From assembly GCA_951802425.1 (NCBI GenBank), contig OX637800.1, positions 248,001-312,000 on the forward strand: DNA of 64,000 nucleotides, read 5' to 3'. This document shows, piece after piece, positions 10,832-21,731 of this stretch (its first letter is position 1; the number at the start of each line of letters is the position of its first letter). Made by a program: the position numbers and the translations under genes. The stretch comes from Clavaria fumosa. Its lineage: Eukaryota; Basidiomycota; Agaricomycetes; Agaricales; Clavariaceae. A model generated the notes under the pieces. It did not search any database, had not been told where the DNA came from, and was given only the letters and a program-made list of their open reading frames with translations.

Positions 10832-12299
10832 TGTTAGGGTGTCATATGCTTACCTTACTATGTTTAGCCTTCCTCCTTGTCTGGGGCCCTGCAGATATGC
10901 ATCTCATTAGCCTGACAAGCCTACTGCTTTATCTACATATGCCTATGTACCAATAGCCATCAAAACCACTGATTTTGATTTGGTGTCTAAAGTAAAAGAG
11001 TACAGGAAATCTACACTCAGGGGAAGATGAGGCTCCACAGCAAGAACTAAGAATCGCACGGAGATGCAATTAATACCATTCGATTTTCACTCATCGATAA
11101 CCCTTATTCCCAGAGTCACAAGAGGAAACAATGGTTTTCATTTCTTAAACAAAGTAACATCACTCTAGGAGCCTCAGCTGAGTAGATATTGAAATAGCAC
11201 CAAAGGCAATGGGAAGTGGGAAAGTCTGAGTAGGCAGGAATGTTGGCAAGGTCTGTAGGGTTATACCTGCGAGTTTACAAGAGGAGCGGAGCGTTTGCGG
11301 CAGAGCTACAAGGTTGCAAAACTCGCAAATGCGAGTCTGACACCACTCTGACATCATGGGGTAGCCCTGATTGTGATCGGACCTCGATCGAGCGATTGAG
11401 GACTGACAAGCCAGCTCAATTCTCACTAAGGCAGAGGTAGCGATTGGCGCTGATGGCCGATGCTACTGTGTTGTCAAACTAGGAATGCTTGCTCTCACAG
11501 GCAGACTACGCACCCACAACCTTTGCATGCAGTCCCTCAGCCCTCCCCTCATCTCCCTTTGTATTAGAGTGTTACTAGTGTATATGTTGAAACACATGCT
11601 AAATAAGGCTAGTGCGCTTAATTATGACTAAATCTGGGAGAGATAAGAGGAAGCAGAAGAGGTATAGATGAGAGAATGACATGATCAAGACTGGGAAAGT
11701 TGCAGAACGTCGCAGAAGTGATCGGAGGGGATCGTGGGGGCCTTCCCCACAATCCCCGGCATTTGAACCCTTAGAGACGAGTCAGTATGACTCACTATGA
11801 TTATTTTTGGAACAGCTAGAATGTTCGAGACAATATATCTCAATGAGGAGATAAGATAAAATTATGATCTTACCTGATATGTAAAGCCACTGAATTCTTC
11901 CTAATTTAAAGTCCTTAAATGGGATGTTAGAATTACTAGTTAAGGAGCTATGCTGAATCGTTCCAAATATAGTAGACACACGATTTGCAGTATAAATAGC
12001 TGATGGAACTTAACGTTCCAGGCATCATTATGTACCCATACAACTGTCGCACCATCCTCTAAGAGGACTAAGCCTGAGTCTAGCACCCCACAGAGCTAAG
12101 AACATATTTAGCTAAACTAAGGACAGGGTCTAGTTAAGCTAAATGTAGTATCTGCTGACTAAGGACTTGGTTTGGTCAAGTGATCTGGGTACCCAAAGGT
12201 ATCCAGGCTTCGGATGAGCCGCCCTGTGCCGGCTCCCCTCGGCGCGGTAAGTATTGATCGAGTTATGAATATTTGGGTATAAGGTACAAAGTGTTCTAC
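10832..12299 (+). other. Unassigned left arm of the composite, no gene seen
   Basis: No convincing coding region was found on either strand. The segment starts with TGTTAGGGTGTC at the target duplication. A second TGTTAGAATTACTAG occurs at 11925, followed by a TATA-like CAGTATAAATAGC near 11990. That could be the start and promoter of a Copia-type LTR truncated by the Gypsy-A at 12300, but this is a guess from layout. A GC-rich patch (CCGGCTCCCCTCGGCGCGG) lies near 12228. Confidence 0.4.
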
Positions 12300-13000
12300 T
12301 GTCACAGTCCTAACAAGGTTAGCAGCAAAGGGATTAACATAATGGAGTGGAGATGTATTATCAGAGGAATGGATAAATAAACAAGAGGAAGAAGACTTAT
12401 GGGACTGCGGCCTCAATGTATGTGTTGTGCCACCATGTATATATGTGTCCCTATTTATCAAACAAGAACAATACCCAAGAGAGGATCAGAATGTAAGTCA
12501 AAACTCCAAAGTTGATCAGAGTCCGTCGGAGTTGGTTGGAGTTGGTCGGCTGATGTGGAGAACATCGAGGACGATGAGGATGAAAGCTCAGAGATGTTTT
12601 TAGGATCAAGAGATGTTAATATTCGAACTGAGGAGCAGGGAGATACAGGTGGAAACTTATACTGCAAGGACAGAGTATAGGAGTAATGTGAAACAATGTA
12701 CATATCAAATTACTAGGAGAGTTTCACCACATGTGCCTGTGCAATTTTCATGGAACAAAGAAACAACAACAAAAAGCAACTCCCATGGGTCAAGGGTATC
12801 CTCTCAATGGTAAAGAGAATGAGGGGATGGAGGGAGAAGGTTCTAGAACGAAGTCCAAATGGTCTGAAGGCCAGCAGAGTGAAGTCCGATGAAGGTGCAG
12901 AGCGGAGCATATGGAGTTACAGTGGAGCGGATCGGAGTTGTTACAGAGCTCGGAGTCTGGGGCAGGGATCGTGCTTATGCAAGCAGATGGGGTCGTAACA
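12300..13000 (-). repeat. Gypsy-A LTR (701 bp), 3' LTR of a reverse-strand element
   Basis: On the + strand it starts TGTCACAGTCC and ends GGGGTCGTAACA, the reverse complement of TGTTACGACCCC...GACA. It is collinear with the other Gypsy-A LTRs. The element internal region lies to its right, starting with the reverse complement of the polypurine tract. This marks the 3' end of the - strand element running from 20446 to 12300. Its partner LTR survives only as a 123-bp fragment at 20324-20446, so no target duplication can be verified. Confidence 0.88.
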
Positions 13001-13017
13001 GTATCCCCCGCTTAGGG
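13001..13017 (-). promoter_or_regulatory. Polypurine tract of Gypsy-A
   Basis: On the - strand the bases next to the LTR read CCTAAGCGGGGGATAC, matching CCTAAGAGGGGGATAC before the LTR at 36903. This is the expected primer site for plus-strand DNA synthesis. Confidence 0.7.
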
Positions 13018-13234
13018 TCGAACCCCTGAGACCCTGTGGCCAAAGTCCATGTGAACACATGGCTCCCATAACAAGTTAGCATCGGAGTTTCACAGCGTGT
13101 CGAGCAGAGTCCAAAATTTTTTTGAGGGTCAAAAGGCTGCACACGTCATACACCACTTTTTCTCTTCTTTAACCTGCTACCATCATCACTAGCCCCTAGC
13201 ATGGGCAATCCCTTCTATTTTCTTTAAAACCTCG

Positions 13235-14173
13235 ATGTCCCACAACCCGAGCACACCCGGAGCAGGGCCTAGCCAGCCTACCCAGCCTCGACCACACCAT
13301 GCAGTCACGCGTGGAGGACAAGGACCCTGAGATTGCAGTCCTCATGCGCCAGATCAAGGCGCTGAAGGACAAGAAGGTGCAGGAGGAGGAGGAGTGGAGG
13401 AAGAGGGAGGCCACAGACAAGATGCGGCAGGAGGAGATGGAGAGGGCGAGGGTGGTGGAGGTGAAGCGGAGGGCGGAGGAAATTGCGAAGGCGCAGGGGA
13501 TGGGGAGGAAGCAGACGCTGGCCACGGAGTTGGACATGGAGCACGCGGACTGCATGCGATGTGTCCGGCTCGGGATAGGGTGTGTGTGGCCAAGCGGAGG
13601 GCGGGGCACCGCATGTATCACATGTGCGGGGGCAGAGAGGCAGAGCAGCCGGAGCAGAAGAAATTCCGCTCCGCATGGTCGAAGAAGACTGTGGTGGAGT
13701 TGGAGGAGGAGGTGCTGCAGGTGGAGGTGGACAGGGCGGAGGTGGAGCGGACTGGGGTGGTGAAAACCATCTATGAGTTGGTGGTCCACAGGATGTTCGA
13801 GTTGGAGGAGTGGCAGAGGGAGGTGAAGGCAGAGTGGAAGGAGTTGAGGGCAGAGCGAAAGGTGGCAGCAGAGGATCGAAAGATCCTCCGGGAATTTCTG
13901 ATGGGGAAGCGGGGAGCGGGGGAGGAGAAGGAGGAGGAGAAGATGGTGGTGGAGGTGGTGGGCTCGGAAAAGGGGGTGGAGACAGAGGCGGAGAAGAAGG
14001 CGGCGGAGGCAGCGGGAGCAGAGAAGGAGACAGAGGAAGTGGGAGCAGAGAAGGAGATGGAGAAGGGTGCAGAGGCAGAGAAAAAGGCAGAGGCAGAGGA
14101 GGGAGAAGTGGGAGTGGAGTCCAGGCTGGAGAAGCCTGAGGGAATTTTGCAGGCATCGCCCCCCTCCACCTAA
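13235..14173 (+). pseudogene. Gypsy-A antisense ORF with Cys cluster and coiled coil (frameshifted copy)
   Basis: This ORF lies between the 3' LTR and pol but on the strand opposite to gag-pol, at the same place as the open 321-aa version at 35707-36672. The likely start is ATG at 13235, soon out of frame. The main frame then runs from 13299 with a Lys/Glu-rich coiled coil and a cysteine cluster C-x2-C-x6-C-x10-C-x2-C. The sixth cysteine position of the sister copy is Ser here. A frame change near 13625 moves to a second open frame ending at TAA 14173, Glu/Lys/Ala-rich, with the shared ends RKILREFL and PEGILQA. The function is unknown and this copy is broken. Confidence 0.75.
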
Positions 14174-14603
14174 AAAAAATTAAAAAATAATCTACATAGT
14201 TATTTATTGTTTTCTTTTGCTTTCTTTTTTATCAATTTTTTGTTTTTTATCTTTGAGCTTGAGTGAAAAGTAAGTGGAGTGAAAGGAAAATAAAGTAAGA
14301 CAAGATGGAGAGGATGAAGAGAGTTTTGGAGTTGGACTTGGGAGGAAAATAAAAAGTTCAGAGTTTTCAGAGAAAAGGAATAAGAAGAAAGGAGTTTTTT
14401 TTATATAGAGTTTTTGGAGTTTTCAGAGAAAGGAACAGAGAGGGAGAGAGAGAGACAGAGAGACAGAGAAACAGAAATCCTTTTTTTTTTTTTTTGGGTT
14501 TCGGAGAAGACAGAGAAAAGAGACAGAGTTGTATGGAATGGAAAATGTACATAAGTAGAAGCATAAGAGAAATTTCGGGGTATTGGAGTGAATGGAGAAA
14601 GGT
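14174..14603. other. Gypsy-A 3' untranslated spacer
   Basis: AT-rich spacer between the antisense ORF and the end of the chromodomain of the reverse-strand pol. It includes a T15 run near 14481 and GAGA-rich simple sequence (14430-14470). It corresponds to 35269-35706 in the + strand copy. No gene seen. Confidence 0.6.
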
Positions 14604-16131
14604 CCAGAGGGTATTGAGAGGTCTGGGCTTGTTCGGATAAGCTTGGTGGAAATCCAAAACAGCCTCGGAGGCATGAACAAGTTCTGTAGCGGGGAGCCAG
14701 GATGTTTCCTCATTGGTTCCTTCATATCCAGACCACCACACCAGGTATAGGAGTTTGCAGGTGCAGTGTTTGTCGATCTTGGAGTTGAGCACTTCGGAAA
14801 TCTCATGCTCTAGGTCTCCGTTGATCTCTACTGGGGGAGGCAGGGAGATGGTGCGATTCAGAATTGTATTTGGAGTGACTGGCTCCAGCATGGAAATGTG
14901 GAAGATGGGGTGGACGGCTCGCATGGCCTCAGGGAGTCGGAGTATGAAGGAGTGTGAACCAGCCTCTCCGATGATTTTGAAAGGTCCAAGGAACTTGTCG
15001 GAGAGTTTTTTGGAGGGTCTGGTCATACAGAAAAACTTCACCTTAACGTAGACTTGGTTTCTGACCTTAAACTCTGGTGCCAGAGTCCAACAGTTGTCCG
15101 CTGGACCCTGATAGCGACTCTGTGCTTCGGCAATTTGGTTATGGAGTTCTTGGTGCAGCTGATCCAAGTCTACAGCAAGCTCTCAGGCATGGACCGAAGT
15201 TACTTCACATTTGGGGAATACCAAGATATTTGGGTGATAGCCCTTGTTTGTGAAGAACAGAGAAACCCCAGTGGTGGCGCTCAGGGCATTGTTGTAGGCA
15301 AACTTGGCCAGGGGCAGGAGCTGTGACCAAATGTCCTGCTGGTAATTGCAGTAACAATGGAGGTACTGTTCCAGCATCTGGTTAGTCCGCTCTGTCTGTC
15401 TGTCACCCTCTGGATGATATCCAGAGGTGAAGTGTAAAGTCATGTCCAGGACTTTACCCAACGAGTGGAAAAAATGGGAAACAAACTCAGAGCCACAGTT
15501 GGAGGTGACATGCGATGGAACTCCATGTTTCAAGAAGATGTGGAATATGAATAGACAGGCCAACTCCATGGAGTTCACTTCATTGGTCATTGGGATGAAG
15601 ATCCCCTGCTTCATAAACCTATCAACAACCACCAATATTGTGGTGAAACTGGAGCTCTCAGGGAGTTGCTTGATGAAATCCATTGAAATGGAATTCCATG
15701 GTTTCTCGGGTATGGGCAGCTGCTTGAGCATTCCATATGGCTTATGCTGAGGGGCTTTTGCCCTACCTCAAGTCATGCAAGATTTGCAAAAGTCCAATAC
15801 AAATCCTCAGGGTTTCGGCCAGGTATAATCCCTGAAGACCAAGGCTGTAGCCTTGGTCTGACTGAAATGTCTGGCAAGCAGGTGATCATGTCTCACATGT
15901 AAAATGCAGAGTCGGAGGTCATTGATGTCTGGTACATAAATCTGTCCATGCTCGCGGAGAAGTCCGTCATCATCCATGGACCACTTAGGGTCCGCGGAGT
16001 TCAAGCAGAGGTCTTCTAGGATCGGGATGACCACAGGATCAAGCAAGAGTCCAGAACAGATGTCCTCTCAGAGTTGATGATTGTTAATCACAAACAACGT
16101 GTGGAGTGTGGGTACATAAAGCAATGAAGCT
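14604..16131 (-). pseudogene. Gypsy-A integrase and chromodomain (reverse strand)
   Basis: Reading leftwards this gives the HHCC region (VRHDHLLARHFSQTK, about 15880), the core with SMDFIKQLPES and TSNCGSEF (the second catalytic Asp is Asn), TSGYHPEGDRQTERTNQ, FAYNNALSATTGVS, and then a chromodomain ending in HQAYPNKPRPLNTL. The frame 15731-14604 is continuous except for TGA at about 15183, where sister copies have CGA. Upstream, 15807-16046 is open but separated by further stops. The family stop TAG is TGG here, so the frame would read through to 14367. Clearly inactive. Confidence 0.85.
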
Positions 16132-18127
16132 TGGAGAGACGATATCAATTGTTCACTGGAGAACATTGGCCAGAGGTTTTGCAGATTGATGCGGGCATAG
16201 TCACTATCCCCCTCTTTGGGATAGACATCCCATCATCTAATCAATGCATTGGGTTTCATTCCGAGGTGCCCAGGGCAGAATCGAACTGGGAAAGGAACTC
16301 CGACCACCTGGCTTGATGCCAGGTGAGCAGGTGGACCATGGAGAAGTACTTGAGGTTCTTGTGGTCGGTAACAATGTTGACCGGAATTTCAGAACCTTTG
16401 AGATAGTGTCTCCAGGCAGTAAATGCCTCAAATATAGCAAGGAGTTCTTTATCGTGGGTGTCATAGTTCAGTTCGGAGATGCCTAGGGTGCAGGAATGAA
16501 AGGCGATAGGATGGACTTCACCATCAGAGGCGACTGTAGAGAGTATTGCAGCAACAGCGTAGTCCGAGGCATCCATTTCGACTATCAGCGGAGCTCCAGG
16601 AATGAAGTGCAAGAGGATCAGAGCTGTGGAGAATGCGGTTTTTAGATAGTCAAATGCAGACTGGCAATCACCAGACCAATGCCACTCGATGTTTTTATGC
16701 ATCAAGCAGTTCATCAGAGTGACAATCTCAGAATAGCCATGGATGAAGTGGTGGTAGAAATTGGCAAACCTAAGGAAGGACTGGACATCCTTGACCTTCC
16801 ATGGAGTCGGCCAATCCTGTATAGTTTTCACTTTAGCCATGTCCATAGAAAGTCTGGACAGAGATAAAACAAATCTGAGATACTCCATGGTTTCAGTGTG
16901 AAATTCACACTTAGCCAGGTTCAGGAAGAAACCATTCTTCCGGAGCCTTCAGAGTACCTCTCAGACATGCTCAATGTGTTGCTTCAGATCCTCGGAGTAA
17001 ATGAGGATGTCATCAAGGTAGACAACCATGAACATGTCAAGGAGGTCAGAGAATATGTCATTCATAAAGTGCTGGAATGTGGCGGGTGTGTTTGTGAGCC
17101 CAAAGGGCATCACACACCATTCAAAGGATCCATATCGGGTGCAGAATGCGGTCTACCATTTGTCACCTTCAGCAATACGGACCAGGTGATACATGTGTCG
17201 GAGGTCAAGTTGTGTATAGATTTGGGCTTTTCCTGGAACATCAAGAAGATCTTTAGTCAGTGGAAGTGGATATTGGTCTTTTTTGGTCAATTTATTGAGA
17301 CCATGGAAATCAACACATAATCAGAGCATTCCATTCTTCTTCTGGACAAAGAGCACAGGTGCTCTGTGTGGAGAATGGCTCAGATGGATAAATCCGATGC
17401 GGAGGTGCTTGTCCAGAAACTCGCAGAGTTTGCTGAGTTCAGACTGCAACAGAGAATAGACCGCACCTGGTGGAGGGGATTGGCCATCCAGCAGGTTGAT
17501 TTTTAGATCATATGGTCGGTGTGGAGTAAGGGTATCTGCCTTCTTTTTACTGAAGACATCCAGAAAGTCCCTGTACTCCTCCAGAATGGAGAGGAGATCC
17601 TCGGGGGTGGTGTCAGGAATGTTGAACGAAGCAGAGGCCACACATGCAGACTTGCTCAACAACATCATGCCAAAGACTTGGGACCTGTGAAGTACACAAG
17701 CTGTGACGAATGTGGCAGCATTCACAAAAGAAACCTTGGGTGTCTCCTGGAGAGACAGAGTCAAAGACAGAGACAGAAGCAGAGATGGAGACAGAGTCTG
17801 GGTCTGGTTCGGAGTCACTGCGGATGACATTTGAACTGGAGTGCACAGAGCAGAGACAGACAGAGGGACAGAGTGGAGAGTGCTGGCCGGTGCACCCTCC
17901 GGATCAGATTTCAGAGTTTTTTGCTCTTTCATAGATGGTCTGGGCTTTATCTGGCCAGTAGTCCAGTCAACCCGTGGGTTGTTTTGGAACAGCCAATTCA
18001 TTCCCAAGATCACATCACTAGAGGGATCAAGATTGGTAACTACACACAAGACATTGGTCAGATCCATGGCGGAGAGCCGAATGGATAACCAGACCACTTT
18101 GGTAACCCATACGGAGGTGGTCCCATT
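16132..18127 (-). pseudogene. Gypsy-A protease C-terminus, reverse transcriptase and RNase H (reverse strand)
   Basis: The first part (18127 to 17321) is open. It covers the end of the protease (LGMNWLFQNNPRVDW), the Ser/Thr-rich linker, and the RT start (PHRPYDLKINLLDG, HRAPVLFVQKKN). From 17320 to 16889 RT sequence, including a YLDD-coding site, is broken by stops. From 16888 to 16256 the RT thumb and RNase H are open again (FLRFANFYHHFIHGYS, EMDASDYAVAAILS, DTHDKELLAIFEAF). The protease N-terminus, including the DSG site, is separated from this block by the foldback element at 18129-18867. Confidence 0.83.
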
Positions 18128-18128
18128 A

Positions 18129-18867
18129 TTGTGTTTTGCATGTGACCTTGCCAAACACAAAACATGCATTATTGAAAATGTAAAAATTAAATATCTCATT
18201 TCTCACCCAATTCTGCACAGAATGGCCTCAAATTTTAAATGTGATATTTTTGATATATTAACTTGGTGTTGGTGGCATCACAAAGCCCTAATCCTTCAAT
18301 ATAAAATTCTCCATTTTGACCTAAAATTAGTGGTTTTCAGTGTTGAACAGTACTGGTGGGTGTAATACTTCATAAAATGTGCTGGAAATGTGCATGCACC
18401 TCCACAGATATGTGGCCTAGGTGCTCCAAAAGCTTCATCAAGTTTCATGAAGAACTACAGGTTCAGGAGCCAACTGACTGTTGTTGTGTCACATTGTGAC
18501 CATTGTGACACTATCACAATTGGCTGGCTCCTGAACCTGTAGTTCTTCATGAAACTTGATGAAGCTTTTGGAGCACCTAGGCCACATATCTGTGGAGGTG
18601 CATGCACATTTCCAGCACATTTTATGAAGTATTACACCCACCAGTACTGTTCAACACTGAAAACCACTAATTTTAGGTCAAAATGGAGAATTTTATATTG
18701 AAGGATTAGGGCTTTGTGATGCCACCAACACCAAGTTAATATATCAAAGATATCACATTTAAATTTCGAGGCCATTCTGTGCAGAATTGAGTGAGAAATG
18801 AGAGATTTAATTTTACATTTTCAATAATGCATGTTTTGTGTTTGGCAAGGTCATGTGCAAAACACAA
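18129..18867. mobile_element. 739-bp foldback (long inverted repeat) transposon with TA duplication
   Basis: Two arms of about 345 bp are inverted copies of each other with few mismatches. They start TTGTGTTTTGCATGTGACC on the left and end GGTCATGTGCAAAACACAA on the right, around a loop of about 45 bp near 18498 that itself contains a short TGTCACA...TGTGACA palindrome. It sits inside Gypsy-A protease. The dinucleotide TA flanks both sides (18127-18128 and 18868-18869), and the empty site in sister copies (GGTCCTGTTAATCAAAAC) has it once. A TA duplication is typical of Tc1/mariner-type transposition. No transposase is encoded, so it would be non-autonomous. Confidence 0.88.
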
Positions 18868-18869
18868 TA

Positions 18870-19107
18870 ATAAAAACGACCTCCCAAGGGGTCACCAGAG
18901 TTTTCAGAAGATGGAGATGAGAAGCAAATTTGGCATCAATGAAACAGAGTTCAGTGCCAGAGTCTATCATTGCTTTGAATGGAAAAGGAATAGAAGGAGA
19001 GGAGGCAAGAAGAGAAAGAGAATGATGAAAGGAAAGGGTATCGAGTATCAGTTTAGTACGATCGGAGTCAGAGCAGCTGGAGAGTCATACTGTGCTCTCT
19101 GGGCTGC
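18870..19107 (-). pseudogene. Gypsy-A protease N-terminal part (reverse strand)
   Basis: This continues the pol of the reverse-strand Gypsy-A on the gag side of the foldback insertion. The - strand translation resembles the DSG-containing segment of the copies at 25206 and 31514 (NSVSLMPNLLLIS in a shifted frame), but it carries stops and a frame shift. It joins gag at 19108 through the A7/T7 run at 19114-19120. Confidence 0.6.
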
Positions 19108-20283
19108 TCAATCTTTTTTTGGCATGGAGTCATCTCCATTGGAGGTGATTTGTGCAGCACTGGCACTGGCCCATGAGGTCCGCTTATGACACTCGTTGGC
19201 TTTGTGGCCTGCTATTCCACAGAATAGGCACAGATTATTATCAAAATGCCATTGGTGTTCCTCTGGAGTCAGTTTTCCATCCTGACCCAGATGAGCCTTC
19301 TTTGTGTTGCTGGAGCTACTGGAGTTAGCAGAGCCCTCAGTGGCCTTTGGAACGGAGTTTTTGGAAGTCAAACCAGAGTTCACCAGACGCTTTTCTGATG
19401 GTTTCTCAGACTTGGTATTAGCACCGGAAGTGTTCAGGGACTTGGAACTATCCAAAGTCTCCTTTTTAATGGTGTTGTTAGGTGTCAGAGCTGTAATGGA
19501 GTCCCGAGAGATCTCCTGCTGTCAAGCCCAATAACAGCCATCAATCTCACTGGCTTGCTTGCGGAGTCCACGGAGTGTGTCCGCACAGTTAATGTGGTCC
19601 AGTTCATCCTTGATGCAGCTGGCAAGTCCTTTGTAGAACTGCCACTGCAACGCGTACTCATCCCAATGGACAATGGACACGAATCTGTTGAATGAAATGG
19701 TGTATTTCATCAACTTCTGGTCCTCATGCATCTGGAGGCGTTCGAGTTCGAACTCCGCCTTGCAGATTGCATCGTAAGGACCAAAGTTCTCTGTAAGTTG
19801 AGCAATGAACATTTTATAGTTCAAAAGGACTGGATGGTCTTCACCTTCCAGGATCATCAGTTCGAACCATTCCAGGGTGAAGCCCCAGAGAAAAGAAAGG
19901 ATGTAGTGTACCTTATGAGAATCAGACTTGAATGCTCTTGGGCAATCAAGGAAATTTAACTGACATTGGACCAAAAAGCTTTTCAACTTCTTAGCATCTG
20001 AGCCATTGAATGTGTTGGGGTCACATGGTTTTACCATCTCTGGGTGCTTGTTGGCATTAATAATCTGCTGAAGGAGATGTGCTGGAGTTGGTTTGCACTT
20101 GGCTCAAGGTGTCAGAGGTTCATTTAGCTTGTCATCATCATCAGTAACTGAGGGTTCTGACTCTTTGTCATGGTCCGGTGGTCCAGACACACTCAGAGTC
20201 AGAGTATTGTTGGCCGGTACTGGAATGTTGATGTCATCGGCAACAGGAGGTGGAAGTCGAGCACCAGATCGTGTAGTAGGCAT
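19108..20283 (-). pseudogene. Gypsy-A gag (reverse strand), two in-frame stops
   Basis: 392 codons from ATG (20283-20281) to TGA (19110-19108), exactly the length of the copies at 23887-25062 and 31652-32827, so there are no net indels. TGA at 20106-20104 replaces CGA, and TGA at 19524-19522 replaces TGG. Motifs are KLKSFLVQCQLNFLDCPRAF and LEWFELMILEG in the capsid, the CCHC knuckle CLFCGIAGHKANEC, and the tail MPKKD. The slippery A7 sits just before the stop (as T7 at 19114-19120 on the + strand). Confidence 0.87.
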
Positions 20284-20323
20284 TGTTAAGTTTGTACATA
20301 CGAGGTTTGAAGTTTGAATATAA

Positions 20324-20446
20324 TGTCATGGTCCTAACAAGGTTAGCGGCAAGGTGATTAACATAATGGAGCAGAGATGTATTATCAGAGGAATGGAGAA
20401 ATAAACAAGAGGAAGAAGACTTATGGGACTGCAGCCTCAATGTATG
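20324..20446 (-). repeat. Fragment of the Gypsy-A 5' LTR (reverse strand)
   Basis: It starts TGTCATGGTCCTAACAAGG and follows the Gypsy-A LTR for about 123 bases up to CAATGTATGTGTTGT, then similarity stops. It is the only remnant of the 5' LTR belonging to the gag at 19108-20283. The exact edge is ambiguous by a few bases because TGTTGT is shared with the next block. Confidence 0.8.
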
Positions 20447-20926
20447 TGTTGTAAGTAGTGAATAGCTAACCAAGTACTGAGAATTAGGTGGAGGTTTGTA
20501 GAGGTAGAATGGTATACAAGACCAGGAGAATCTCCAGAACCTTTCAGCTTGAGCCTCTCATCTGTGGTTAGCTAGTTATTCACTGATCCATCTACATTGA
20601 TATGGCTTAAATATACAATACCCATGGAGTGGTCAGTCATTGAGCCATGGCATCAATCTGTGGAGTGATACCAGGTTGAGGTAGGCCATGGGGGTCAATG
20701 GCTAAGCCCATGGGATGTTGTCACTTAGGTTACTAACTAATAATAATATCTAGCCTGAAGCAATGCCTTGCTAGCTGTGTTGGCTTCAATGCTGTTAGCA
20801 GGAAGGTATGGAACTGGAGGATCTACTAGTCCTGTAGGCCCACTGCATAGGGAGTTGATGAGTTGTCTGAGTCAGTTTGACTCTCAGTGACTCATTTCTG
20901 TCTGCACCAGTACCAGATCCATAACA
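20447..20926 (-). repeat. Candidate 480-bp LTR at the right edge of the composite
   Basis: Read on the - strand it starts TGTTATGGATCTGG and ends CTTACAACA, with a TATA-like GTATATTTAAGCC in between, so it has the ends and promoter layout of an LTR. Its 20926 edge abuts the GTAAG duplication. A pair of inverted segments, AGTGAATAGCTAACC (20457-20471) and GGTTAGCTAGTTATTCACT (20566-20584), bounds 128 bases inside it. No second copy is found at 10832, so the assignment is tentative. Confidence 0.45.
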
Positions 20927-20931
20927 GTAAG

Positions 20932-21731
20932 CTGTCAGGTGAAAGTGAAATAGCCTTGTTGTGACCTTGTGAAGCATCCTGAGATTTTTTGGAGAAGTAG
21001 GTGTCATGAGGAGCATGTCGAATTTGTGAAATCAGGGCTTCTTCATTGAGGATAACAGCTGCTCGAAGGAGTTCTGGGGGAATCATGACCTTGTTATTTT
21101 GTGCATTGGTCGCAGGTTGGTTGGATTTCTTTGGGTAGATGTCGGGTCATCATGTGAGGGCATCTGGCTTCACACCTAACTTTCCTGCTTGATAATGAAT
21201 AACATAATCGAAACTAGAAAGATACTCTGCCCAGTGGGCTTGGTGGTGGCTGAGTTGCTTCATAGTGGTGAAATATTGTAAGTTGTTGTGATTGGAGAAC
21301 ACTTGGATTTGGTATCACATGCCTTTGAGGTATGCTCTCCATTGCTTGAAGGCATCATGTATCGCAAGGAGCTCTTTGTCATAGATGTTGTAGTTGAGCT
21401 CTGCGGCGATCATTGTATGTGCATGGAAAGTGATGGGATGTAACTCATTAGTCACAGGATCAGTTTGCAAGAGAATAGCCACTATGGCATAATTGGAGGC
21501 ATCACATTCGAGAGTAATGGGGTGGTCAGGGTCATAATGTCAAAGGACAGGAGCTTCAGTAAAGGTTTGCTTGAGCATGTTGAAGATTTCTTGACATCAC
21601 AGGCTCCACTTCCAAGGTGTATCTTTGTGGAGGAGGTGGGTAAGTGGGATAATGATGCCTGAGTAATTATCTATGAATCTTTGATAGAATTTAGTGAAAC
21701 CTAAAAAACTCTGAAGGTTGTGGATCTTCAT
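20932..21731 (-). pseudogene. Gypsy-B pol fragment: RT end, RNase H, start of integrase linker (reverse strand)
   Basis: Reading leftwards from 21731: RT thumb (FLGFTKFYQRFIDNYSGI-like), RNase H with ECDASNYAI and YDKELLAIHDAFKQW, then AGKLGVKPDAL and IPPELLRAAVILNEEALI. It is collinear with 60090-61190. It ends at the duplication GTAAG. The other half of the same pol lies at 10481-10831, so these were one fragment before the 10.1-kb insertion. Several stops are present. The 21731 edge is an abrupt junction with unrelated sequence. Confidence 0.83.

Larger units (their letters stand above)
10832..20926. mobile_element. 10.1-kb composite insertion with target duplication GTAAG
   Basis: The - strand Gypsy-B pol is interrupted here. 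GTAAG occurs at both borders (10827-10831 and 20927-20931), while the uninterrupted copies have this site once. The block begins TGTTAGGG and ends CCATAACA, i.e. the TGTTA...TAACA ends expected of an LTR element. Inside lie 1.47 kb of unassigned sequence, a - strand Gypsy-A (12300-20446) and a 480-bp LTR-like piece (20447-20926). The two ends are not copies of each other, so the original element has been rearranged or replaced by the nested Gypsy-A. Confidence 0.7.

Noticed and set aside
13354..14169. Pro/Ser-rich and Ser/Phe-rich - strand frames opposite the antisense ORF
   Set aside because: They mirror the Glu/Lys-rich coding of the + strand ORF; the cysteine cluster and the sister copy at 35707-36672 show which strand is coding.
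18129..18867. Assembly artefact creating a palindrome
   Set aside because: The arms carry scattered mismatches, a distinct loop exists, and a TA duplication flanks the unit inside a known coding sequence, all pointing to a real transposon; long reads should still be checked.
20447..20926. Independent solo LTR with its own duplication
   Set aside because: The bases left of 20447 (GTATG) do not match the GTAAG on the right; the GTAAG partner is at 10827-10831, so the block must be read with the larger composite.
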